Origin: an uncultured Clostridia bacterium
GTDB taxonomy: Bacteria > Bacillota > Clostridia > Oscillospirales > Ruminococcaceae
DNA: 64,000 bases
Assembly (NCBI GenBank): GCA_947625915.1
Contig: CANQPX010000003.1
Location: 38,089 to 102,088, forward strand
Direction of reading: 5' to 3'
The position numbers and the translations under genes were made by a program. The notes below the pieces were generated by a model, which saw nothing but the letters and a program-made list of their open reading frames with translations, was not told the DNA's origin and did not search any database. Shown in pieces: positions 23,291-31,001 of this stretch. Numbering within the stretch: position 1 is the first letter of the stretch; the number at the start of each line of letters is the position of its first letter.

Positions 23291-25558
23291 TTAAAACTGC
23301 TCCGCTAAATAGTTCGCCGCTCGGTTCTGAATGATCCCCGAAACTTCTTCCGCAGACTTCTGCCCCGAAAAATATGCCCCCGCTTCTTCTCGTACAATGT
23401 CGTAAACATAACTGTTGTAACTGCGGATCTCTGTAAGCGAATTTATAAAATTCATCATTCGTTCGTTGTCCTCATCGGTATTTGGCTCGGCAGCAGACCT
23501 GCCGGAAAAACTTTCAGCGTCCGCGCTCAACTTTGCACTTGCAGCAGCACGTTCCAGAACGGATTTTTTTACAGGGAAATTATAACTCTGCGCTCCGAGA
23601 TATTTTGATTGGTATTCATCAGACCAGAAATATTTTATAAATTTCCACGCACCTTCGGGAGCTGCCGCTTTTGATGTTATTGCAAGGGAAAAGTCCTCCG
23701 AAATAAACGAACCGCTGCCGCCGCAGGGATAACCTTTGAACGTCACACTTTCGCCGAAATCAGTCTGTTCAAGTGTTTTTATGTCACGGAAACTTCCGAT
23801 AGTTGTTGTCATGAGCAAAGTCCTGTCCTCACGGTATGCACTCTGTTCGGAAGAAAAATCAATTTTGTCTTTGCTTACGGTCTTTTCGGGAAATCTGCCG
23901 CAGAAATTTAACAGCTTTACAAAATCATCGCCGTCAAAATAACATTCTCCCGTTTTTGCGTTCATATAACTTCCGAAATTAAATGACATGAAAGTTAAAA
24001 GCATATTCATTTTAGAACACGATGTAGTCTCAAAAAGTCCTTGCCATGAACCGTCCGAAGCATTTTCGTCCGCAAATTTTATGAACTCGTCCATTGTCCA
24101 GCCTTGGGAACTGCCGACTTTTGAAGTTTTTCCCACAAGCGTCTGTATGCTGAACCCCGGAACAGCCTTGTAAAGTTTTCCGTTTGTTTCATATGCCTTG
24201 AAAATATTCTGCAAATAATCCTCTTTATGAAAGTCCGCATCGTTGTCCATAAAATCGTAAAGATCTGCAAGCAAGCCTTTTGCGGCATAGCTTTCCGCAG
24301 GCATAGAACCGCTTATCGCAATTATGTCGGGAATATTCCCCGAAGTCATTTCCATATTCATTCGCGAGAGCTTGTCCTTATAATCGCCTGATGTATCATA
24401 AAAGTCGGTAAGTTCTATATAATATTCGCTGCTGTTTTTGTTTAGATCGGTTATTGCACGTTTTACATCTGAATTTACAGCAAGCGCATAAATTTTAACA
24501 AGTTCTTTATCGGGTATCTTTTCGGGCGGGATCTCGGTAAGCACACACGCCGAAAGATCCAATGCCGAATAAAAACCGCCGCCGTTAATATTTTTCACCG
24601 TAAGAATTATCCTGCCGTCGGGAAGTACCGTTATGCCGTTTTCCGCGGAAACAGAGCCTGCGTCTATTCCCGAAGCGGAAAGGTCAATAAAAGTCAGCAT
24701 CTCTTTATTTTCGATATCGTAAGAAAAAATTTTTGTGCTGCCGAGAATGAACATATCATATTCGCCGCAGCCGCTTATTATTTGTCCCGAAATATCAGCG
24801 GAAATTTCCAACGGTAAAATTCCCGCATCAGTAATTTCCGCAAAACTTCTGCTGCCGCTCGGATCGGAATATTCAGCAAATATCCTGCCGTCTCCCGCTT
24901 TTATAACATTATCAAAATATTTATCCGCACCGCCCGAAATTTTTCTCACGGAATTTTCATTTGCTGAATACAAACTGCCGTAAAACGTCATGAAAAGCGT
25001 TCCGTCATTTGAAACTGCTGCGGAAGTAATATATAAACTCCGCTCCCCTGTTTCATTCGTAATATTTTCAAGACTTGTTTCGGAAAGTTTATTGCAGTTT
25101 TTATCATATTTCACCATAAACGGAGACGTTTCGGAATTTTCAACCGTAAGAAAACCGTCTCCGAAAATTGCGGCATATTCAATAAAACGCTGTCCTTCCG
25201 ACTCTGAAAGGATTTCGACCGTATTTTCAAGTTTTCCGTCAAGAGAATATGTAAGGAGCTTTCCGTCCGCAGCGGCAAAAATTTTTTCGCCGTCCGAAAA
25301 AACTCCGCTCACAGGCTGCATCCCGCTTGAAATATTTATGTTTTCCGCTGAAAAAATATTCTCCTTTGAAGCAATTTGTCCGCTTTTATTTTTTTCCTCT
25401 TTTTTTGCGGAAAATATCCCGCCTTTTTCTTCTGCGGCGGAAGATATATTTCCCGAAATATCTCCGCTGTTCGCGTCTGTTTTGTTACAAGCGGAAGATC
25501 CCGCTGCAATTAACGCAGCAAGCACTGCTGCCGCCGATCTTGAAAAAAATTTTTTCAT
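23291..25558 (-). CDS. Extracellular solute-binding lipoprotein with N-terminal propeller-like domain (paralog 2)
   Basis: 755 residues, built like the protein at 19459-21933: signal peptide with lipobox SSAC (Cys about 24), a Ser/Lys/Glu-rich linker, a beta-repeat domain (about 70-345) and a family 1 sugar-binding domain from about residue 350 (KELVKIYALAVNSDVKRAI). The two share long blocks such as DLYDFMDNDADFHKEDYLQN and QTLVGKTSKVG. It is the last gene of the minus-strand cluster with the permeases, HlyD-like and MacB-like proteins and is probably the operon's cognate binding protein. A GGCAGGC-hairpin (about 23269-23285) lies just past the stop but lacks a U-run. Confidence 0.85.
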   Translation of the reverse strand: MKKFFSRSAAAVLAALIAAGSSACNKTDANSGDISGNISSAAEEKGGIFSAKKEEKNKSGQIASKENIFSAENINISSGMQPVSGVFSDGEKIFAAADGKLLTYSLDGKLENTVEILSESEGQRFIEYAAIFGDGFLTVENSETSPFMVKYDKNCNKLSETSLENITNETGERSLYITSAAVSNDGTLFMTFYGSLYSANENSVRKISGGADKYFDNVIKAGDGRIFAEYSDPSGSRSFAEITDAGILPLEISADISGQIISGCGEYDMFILGSTKIFSYDIENKEMLTFIDLSASGIDAGSVSAENGITVLPDGRIILTVKNINGGGFYSALDLSACVLTEIPPEKIPDKELVKIYALAVNSDVKRAITDLNKNSSEYYIELTDFYDTSGDYKDKLSRMNMEMTSGNIPDIIAISGSMPAESYAAKGLLADLYDFMDNDADFHKEDYLQNIFKAYETNGKLYKAVPGFSIQTLVGKTSKVGSSQGWTMDEFIKFADENASDGSWQGLFETTSCSKMNMLLTFMSFNFGSYMNAKTGECYFDGDDFVKLLNFCGRFPEKTVSKDKIDFSSEQSAYREDRTLLMTTTIGSFRDIKTLEQTDFGESVTFKGYPCGGSGSFISEDFSLAITSKAAAPEGAWKFIKYFWSDEYQSKYLGAQSYNFPVKKSVLERAAASAKLSADAESFSGRSAAEPNTDEDNERMMNFINSLTEIRSYNSYVYDIVREEAGAYFSGQKSAEEVSGIIQNRAANYLAEQF

Positions 25559-25683
25559 GATTTACCTCCGTTTTTACCGATATTTTGTGAGTGAAATTCC
25601 TCACTCCCTAAAAGACGAAATTTTCTTCTTTTTCTTACAGTAAAAACAGAATTTTTACGAAAAATTTTATTTTAAATAATTTT

Positions 25684-26769
25684 TCAGCTTTTTACGGCAG
25701 CTTTCTTTTTCTCCGATGATGCGGCACGTTTTTCCCTGTATTTTAAACGGTTTTTTTCAATTTTATTGCTTAAACTTTCTCGTATTTTTTCAAATATTTT
25801 CTTTCTGCTTTTTATAAGCAGTCTGAAAAGATATAATATTGTAAATGTCGGTGTGACAAGTCCTGCGATCTGCATAAGCAGCAGCGTTACCGACCTGTCC
25901 TCGGCAATTCTTGCGGCATTTTCCCAATAAGGATAAACGACCGGGATATCCACCACCGAACGGATATTTTTATCCGAAAGCAGTTCAAAACGTTTTTTCA
26001 GTCCGTATCTTGAAGAATTTTCAACTAACCTGTAATTTTCTTCATTAATGCCTATGCAATCCGAAACGATCTGCTTACCAAGCCCGCTTACAGGCTCGGG
26101 CAGGCAGGCTTCATAGCAGGAAAATTCTGCTCCCGCTTCGTTTATAAGCGAATATCCCTGATAAGGCATATATGCTCTCGGCTTTTCGCCGTAAACTTTT
26201 TCGATATCCTTATTTTCGCTTTTATTGAAAACTCCCGCAATATAAAAATATTTCCCATTTATCGTCACAGGCATACCTACAACATCCGATGAACCGTACA
26301 GCTGCCATGCCAGAACGTTATCCACGACTATCCTGTCATACATCGTATCGCTGTCGGAATAGTAATATCCGCTTATCATATCCTGCGGGTGAAATACGAA
26401 AAAATCACCGCCCGTAATTATAACTGCCGCATCTGCGCTTGCTCTGTCGGAACTTATATTCATCTGCATCTGATATGACGAAAACGCGTCTGTCCAGACC
26501 CTTGCGCCTTCTTTTTCGGAAGCAATGGAATTTTCCACAAGCTTTTTTTCAATATCTATCCTTGTCATAAATATCGAATCTGCGCTCATTTCATCGTAAC
26601 TATCCGTATAAACGCTTATTTGAGAATAGTCCGTTCCATCGCCCCAACGCTTTGCAGCCTGTTGATCCGGAAGAGAGACCGCCGTAAAATATGCGGCAAG
26701 CGTCATGCATACAAAAAATACTATCGACGCTGTATTTATCATAAGCAAAATTATATGCTTAGGCTTCAT
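25684..26769 (-). CDS. MacB-periplasmic-core-like membrane protein without ATPase or full permease domain
   Basis: 361 residues. One N-terminal helix (about 6-28), a large extracellular domain (30-290) and one C-terminal helix (about 292-315), then a Lys/Arg/Glu-rich cytoplasmic tail. The extracellular part carries features of the MacB/FtsX core domain: VIITGGDFFVFHPQDMISG, RIVVDNVLAWQLYGSSDVVGMPVTINGKYFYIAGVF. Normal MacB-type permeases have four helices and an adjacent ATPase; here only two helices are seen and no ATPase gene is near. It follows the HlyD-like gene by 39 bases, the usual MacA-MacB neighbourhood. A structural partner of the adaptor is likely; transport by itself is doubtful. 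Confidence 0.7.
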   Translation of the reverse strand: MKPKHIILLMINTASIVFFVCMTLAAYFTAVSLPDQQAAKRWGDGTDYSQISVYTDSYDEMSADSIFMTRIDIEKKLVENSIASEKEGARVWTDAFSSYQMQMNISSDRASADAAVIITGGDFFVFHPQDMISGYYYSDSDTMYDRIVVDNVLAWQLYGSSDVVGMPVTINGKYFYIAGVFNKSENKDIEKVYGEKPRAYMPYQGYSLINEAGAEFSCYEACLPEPVSGLGKQIVSDCIGINEENYRLVENSSRYGLKKRFELLSDKNIRSVVDIPVVYPYWENAARIAEDRSVTLLLMQIAGLVTPTFTILYLFRLLIKSRKKIFEKIRESLSNKIEKNRLKYREKRAASSEKKKAAVKS

Positions 26770-26808
26770 ATCATCATTCCTTTAATGCTTCGGATACGGT
26801 CAGACCGC

Positions 26809-28710
26809 TTATTGATCGACGAGCCTTACCTGCATACCGGGTTCTATAGGTTTTGTTGAAGTGGAAATTATGAATTCTGAGCCGATAAATCCGCCCGATA
26901 CCGCGGAACGTGTATCGTCCGATGCAAGTACATTGACGTCGATCCTTTCCGCAACATATCTGTTTCCCAACGGGCTGCTCTTTGCAACTACCGCAAGGAC
27001 AAATTTACCGTTACTGTCTTCCCGAACAGCACTTTTCGGAACTATGTAATCATATCTCTGTCCTTTTGAGCCCATTGCCAGCTGAAGATTTTGTCCCGGA
27101 GTAATATCACCGGTAACGGCAAATTTAAGAATTTTTCTTTGCGACGGATTATCCTTATCGGTATCTATGGATGTAAGAACAGCTTTTGCATCGCCGTAAA
27201 GGAAATATTGTATCTCCGCTTCATCGCCGACACTTACTTTGCGGGCTTGTTCCATTGTAACGGGGAATTCAAGGGTATAACCTTTTTCGGACATTTCTAT
27301 AGAAGCTACCACCGTACCCATTTCCGCAGTTTCTCCTGCCGAATACGGGAGGGAAGTTATTTTTCCGCCTACTTTTGCAGTAATTTCCGCTCCTATTGAT
27401 CTTGACTCAAATTTTTCAACATTTTTTTCTGCGTCTTCCACCGACGCGAGCAGATCTTTCAGCATAAGATTATTCTTGCTGACCTGCACGGCGTCATCTT
27501 TCTTTTTCTGTTCAAGGGTGAGTTTAGCGACTTCAAGAGCATTTTCCGCTTCTTTGATCTCTTTTTCTTTTGCGCTTCTGTCTCCTGTTTCTTCAATTGT
27601 TTTATTAGCTTCTTCTATCTGTTCGTCAATAATTTCCACAGCGTCTTCAAGTTCGGATATTCTGTCTTTCTGTTCATTTTTCACTTCCGCGATAATGTTA
27701 TCGAAAGATTTCTGGAATTTGCTGAGATTAGTTTCATTTGTTTTAAGAGTTTTCTTATAAGAATCCAGCTGCTGCGAATTAGAATTATACTTAGATGATT
27801 TTTCGACCGCGCTGTTATACATTTTCTGAGCGTATGACAGATCGTTGTTAAGACCGCTCAGTTGGTTCTGTAACTGACCCAGCTGACTCATATAGTCCTC
27901 CTGTTTTTCGGGAGGATATATCATGAGTTGAGTTATCTGTGACTGTACATTGTTTATCTGATTGACGATATCAGCAACATTTTTTTCGGCTGCGGCGACC
28001 TCTTCGGCACTGCCTCCTCCGGCCATAGACTCCTCGATCTCCTTGATCTTTTCCTCGGTATTGCTTTTGTTTTTTTCTTCTCTTTCAACTTTTGACAAAG
28101 CAGTACTTATTTTATTATAAATGCTTTCATCAAGAGAAGTGTATTCCTTTGCTTCTATTGCCGTAAGGGCATCATTGCAGTTTTTTATTTCTCTTTCATG
28201 ATCTTTTTTTTCGCTTTCGAGGGTCTTTATCAATGCTTCAATATCGTCATTGTTTTCGGGTATTTCGGACAATTCTTCTTTGAGAGTCTGTAAATTTTCT
28301 TCTTTTTTCTCAATATCGAGTTCATCAAGGCTGTAATCGTAACCCTCGGAAATAAGCGCTTCATCGTAAGCTTTCTGCGCGGCGCGAAGTTCTTTCTGCG
28401 CGGCTTCAAGTTCTGCGCTCTCGCTGTCCTCGAGCCTGAACAGTACTTGATCCTTTTCGACAACATCTCCTTCTTTTACTTCAACGGAAGATATCGTCCT
28501 TGTTTCATCGATCGTTATATCGTAGATCTGGTTCGCTTCAACTACTCCGCTGCCGCGGATCTGTTCGGAAAGCGTTCCGCCGTCAACATACTGTGCCGAA
28601 ACTTCCGGCAGCGAATAGTTCATTATCGTATTTGAGAAAAATGTCAACACAAGCATTATAACAAGAAAAACTATTGCCGCATTTTTCACCCATTCTCTTT
28701 TTTTATTCAT
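26809..28710 (-). CDS. HlyD/MacA-type membrane fusion (adaptor) protein with long coiled coil
   Basis: 633 residues. One N-terminal helix (about 10-30), a lipoyl-like half motif (VEVKEGDVVEKDQVLFRLED, about 77-96), then roughly 330 residues of Glu/Lys-rich coiled coil (about 97-430). The second lipoyl half (GGKITSLPYSAGETAEMG) and beta-barrel domains close with VNVLASDDTRSAVSGGF. In Firmicutes such adaptors work outside the membrane with ABC permeases for peptide, toxin or antibiotic export. Here it follows sugar permease genes and precedes the MacB-like gene. The unusually long hairpin suggests it spans much of the cell wall. Confidence 0.8.
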   Translation of the reverse strand: MNKKREWVKNAAIVFLVIMLVLTFFSNTIMNYSLPEVSAQYVDGGTLSEQIRGSGVVEANQIYDITIDETRTISSVEVKEGDVVEKDQVLFRLEDSESAELEAAQKELRAAQKAYDEALISEGYDYSLDELDIEKKEENLQTLKEELSEIPENNDDIEALIKTLESEKKDHEREIKNCNDALTAIEAKEYTSLDESIYNKISTALSKVEREEKNKSNTEEKIKEIEESMAGGGSAEEVAAAEKNVADIVNQINNVQSQITQLMIYPPEKQEDYMSQLGQLQNQLSGLNNDLSYAQKMYNSAVEKSSKYNSNSQQLDSYKKTLKTNETNLSKFQKSFDNIIAEVKNEQKDRISELEDAVEIIDEQIEEANKTIEETGDRSAKEKEIKEAENALEVAKLTLEQKKKDDAVQVSKNNLMLKDLLASVEDAEKNVEKFESRSIGAEITAKVGGKITSLPYSAGETAEMGTVVASIEMSEKGYTLEFPVTMEQARKVSVGDEAEIQYFLYGDAKAVLTSIDTDKDNPSQRKILKFAVTGDITPGQNLQLAMGSKGQRYDYIVPKSAVREDSNGKFVLAVVAKSSPLGNRYVAERIDVNVLASDDTRSAVSGGFIGSEFIISTSTKPIEPGMQVRLVDQ

Positions 28711-28735
28711 ATCCGTTAACTCCTTATTATAGAAT

Positions 28736-29704
28736 TTATCCCTTTATGCCGCCGGAATAAGCTATTCCTTCCACAAGGTAATCCTCACCGTAAAGGAACA
28801 TCAGCAAAGTCGGTATCATATATATCGTTGCGACTGCAAAAGCAAGTCCTATCTCTCCGCTGTTTATCTGTGAAAGGAACACCGACAGCGGGTATAAGTT
28901 CGTATCCGAAAGCAGCACCAGCGGTTGTTCGACCATGTTCCAGTAGTCTATGAAAACCAGTATCGCCACCGAAAACAGCGCGCTTTTACAAAGCGGCATA
29001 CATATGTGAGCAAATATCTGAAATTCCCCTGCGCCGTCAAGCTGGGCAGCTTCTATCAGCGAAACGGGGATCCTGCGCATTATCTTTGACAGAATGAACA
29101 CCGCAAATGGTGTGAAAATTCCCGGCAGGATTATTGCTGCCCGTGTATTGAGGATATGCAGCCAATCGGAAATGAGATAGTTCGGCACGAGCGTTACCTG
29201 ATAGGGCATAAGCATTACAACTATGTAAACAAAGAATATCAGTTCTTTCAATCGCCCTTTCAGCCTTGCGAATGAATATGCCGCAAGTGACGCCGTCACA
29301 AGCTGGAACACGACTATCGGAACTACCAGTATCACCGAGTTCCAGAATTTTAGCAGATAATCGGGGCTTTTGAACAGCACCGTATAATACTGGCTGAAAC
29401 TTACCATATCGGGAATAAATTTCAGGTTTATTTTTTCGGCGATATATTCTTTTCCGCCTTCTTCGCTTTCGGCGAAGATCACTCCGTAATTTGCGTTTAT
29501 CTCCGACGCGCTCATAAATGAATTCGCTATGGTAAGCACCGTAGGCATAAGGAATATCACTGCCGAAACTGCCGCAAAAAGAGTAAGCACCGCCATTATC
29601 AGCTTTTGTTTTTTCTTGGAAAGTCTGACTTTCAAAGGGACTTTCGGTCTTGATCTCGGGAGAGTATTTTCGGCTTCTCCGATATTTTTTACAAGTTCGC
29701 TCAA
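28736..29704 (-). CDS. Carbohydrate ABC transporter permease, MalG type
   Basis: 322 residues with six predicted helices, the first at about 35-57. The cytoplasmic EAA loop that docks the ATPase is EAAQLDGAGEFQIFAHICMP. It forms the channel with the MalF-type partner, whose stop codon it overlaps by four bases. The N-terminal 30 residues are basic. No ATPase gene is in the window; CUT1 importers in Firmicutes often share one MsmK-like ATPase encoded elsewhere. Confidence 0.9.
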   Translation of the reverse strand: MSELVKNIGEAENTLPRSRPKVPLKVRLSKKKQKLIMAVLTLFAAVSAVIFLMPTVLTIANSFMSASEINANYGVIFAESEEGGKEYIAEKINLKFIPDMVSFSQYYTVLFKSPDYLLKFWNSVILVVPIVVFQLVTASLAAYSFARLKGRLKELIFFVYIVVMLMPYQVTLVPNYLISDWLHILNTRAAIILPGIFTPFAVFILSKIMRRIPVSLIEAAQLDGAGEFQIFAHICMPLCKSALFSVAILVFIDYWNMVEQPLVLLSDTNLYPLSVFLSQINSGEIGLAFAVATIYMIPTLLMFLYGEDYLVEGIAYSGGIKG

Positions 29705-30648
29705 TCCTCCACGTCCTCTCCGAATTTATTTTCGGCAATAAACAATATCCCGATTATTATTACCATGACTATCGCCATCAGTATTGCCGCCGAAGAAAGC
29801 TTCTGATAGTCGATATTGCGGAAGGTATTGTTCATGAAATGCTGGAGCATATACAGGCTGTCGAAAGGATAATCCCCCGTCAGCAGGTAGATCTCACGGA
29901 AAACTTTGAAGGAGTTTATCAATGAAAGTATTGCCACGAACAGAATAGTCGGCGAAAGGTACCTGAGTTTTATACGGAAAAATTTGTAGAAACTTCCCGC
30001 GCCTTCGAGGGTGGCAACTTCGATAATATCTTTCGGGATATTATTTAATGCCGAAAGGAAAAGTATCATATTATAGCCCAAATTTTTCCACAAAAAAAGT
30101 ACAACTATCACTATCTGTCCTTTTGTGGATTTGAGCCAGTCTATTTTATCAACGCCAAAATTTGACAAAATATCGTTCAGCGCGCCGTTGTAGTGGAAAA
30201 TTACCTGCCAGATCAGCACTATCGAAGCTACCGGTACCATCATCGGGCAAAGAAAACTTGTCCTGAACTGACTTACAAAAGGTATCTTACAATCAAGCAG
30301 CATCGCCAGCAGCATTGAAAGCACCACCGCCAGCGGCACGGATATTGCCGAAAATGTGAGCGTATTCAATGCGGCACGTTTGAAAGCGGTATTTTTCAGG
30401 ACGCTTATGTAATTATCCAGAAAAACGAAATCCTTATTTATGGGATTATCCACCATTGAGTAAAAAATAATTACAAAAAACGGTACTATAAAAAACACCA
30501 GTACCCCCACAAGGCTCGGCAGCAGACACAAATACGGGAAATACGCGTCGGCTGTAAAAGATTTGCGGGATCTTTTTTTCTTTACTGTTTTAACATTTTT
30601 GTTTTGAGCGGCGGAAACATTGTCAGATTTTAAAACTTTATTTTTCAT
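29701..30648 (-). CDS. Carbohydrate ABC transporter permease, MalF/UgpA type
   Basis: 315 residues, six helices, EAA loop EVATLEGAGSFYKFFRIKL. First gene of the cluster permease-permease-HlyD-MacB-like-binding protein. Start at 30648 (MKNKVLKSDN) is chosen because GAGG lies 12 bases upstream; the in-frame ATG at 30693 has no ribosome binding site. The Lys/Arg-rich N-terminal 40 residues are cytoplasmic. The promoter is probably the extended -10 at 30784-30789. Confidence 0.88.
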   Translation of the reverse strand: MKNKVLKSDNVSAAQNKNVKTVKKKRSRKSFTADAYFPYLCLLPSLVGVLVFFIVPFFVIIFYSMVDNPINKDFVFLDNYISVLKNTAFKRAALNTLTFSAISVPLAVVLSMLLAMLLDCKIPFVSQFRTSFLCPMMVPVASIVLIWQVIFHYNGALNDILSNFGVDKIDWLKSTKGQIVIVVLFLWKNLGYNMILFLSALNNIPKDIIEVATLEGAGSFYKFFRIKLRYLSPTILFVAILSLINSFKVFREIYLLTGDYPFDSLYMLQHFMNNTFRNIDYQKLSSAAILMAIVMVIIIGILFIAENKFGEDVED

Positions 30649-30783
30649 ATTTAAACATTCCTCATTTCGTATGTTTAAAACGGATAAGTTCATTTTATAT
30701 CAAGCGAAAGTAAAATAAATTTACTTCATGTACCGAAAAAGCCATAGATCCTGCTGTAACAAGCTATGTTTTTTTACTGCTCA

Positions 30784-30789
30784 ATTATA
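30784..30789 (-). promoter_or_regulatory. Extended -10 box of the ABC transporter operon
   Basis: Read leftward: TGGTATAAT (TATAAT complement of 30784-30789). There is no clear -35. It leaves a leader of about 130 bases before the MalF-type start, containing a weak CATAG/CTATG dyad. The rest of 30790-30950 shows nothing recognisable. Confidence 0.5.
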
Positions 30790-30952
30790 CCACAACACAG
30801 ATGATTTTTCTATAGTTATTCCGAATTTGTAATCAAATTTTAATCTTTTCCGTTCAAAACGGCGGTTTTGTTACCGTATTGACATAATTTAAGAGTAAAA
30901 AGGGATATGCCGCCTTATTTTTACAAAATTATACAGCAAATAAGACGAAAAA

Positions 30953-30977
30953 GCGCAAAGCCGTAAAGGCTTTGCGC
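30953..30977 (-). terminator. Intrinsic terminator of the yfhO-type gene
   Basis: GCGCAAAGCC (30953-30962) pairs with GGCTTTGCGC (30968-30977). Read leftward it is followed by TTTTTCG. On the plus strand it is followed at once by TCAGCTTGTTAAAAC, similar to the end motif of the 3'-end repeats. Confidence 0.8.
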
Positions 30978-31001
30978 TCAGCTTGTTAAAACATTTCGCC
31001 A

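Noticed and set aside
22961..23308. Open frames inside the repeat island
   Set aside because: Composition follows the GC/AT modules, inverted copies give unrelated peptides, and there are no start signals.
30978..31001. Full fifth copy of the 3'-end repeat
   Set aside because: Only the first nine or so bases match; the YfhO stop follows at once.
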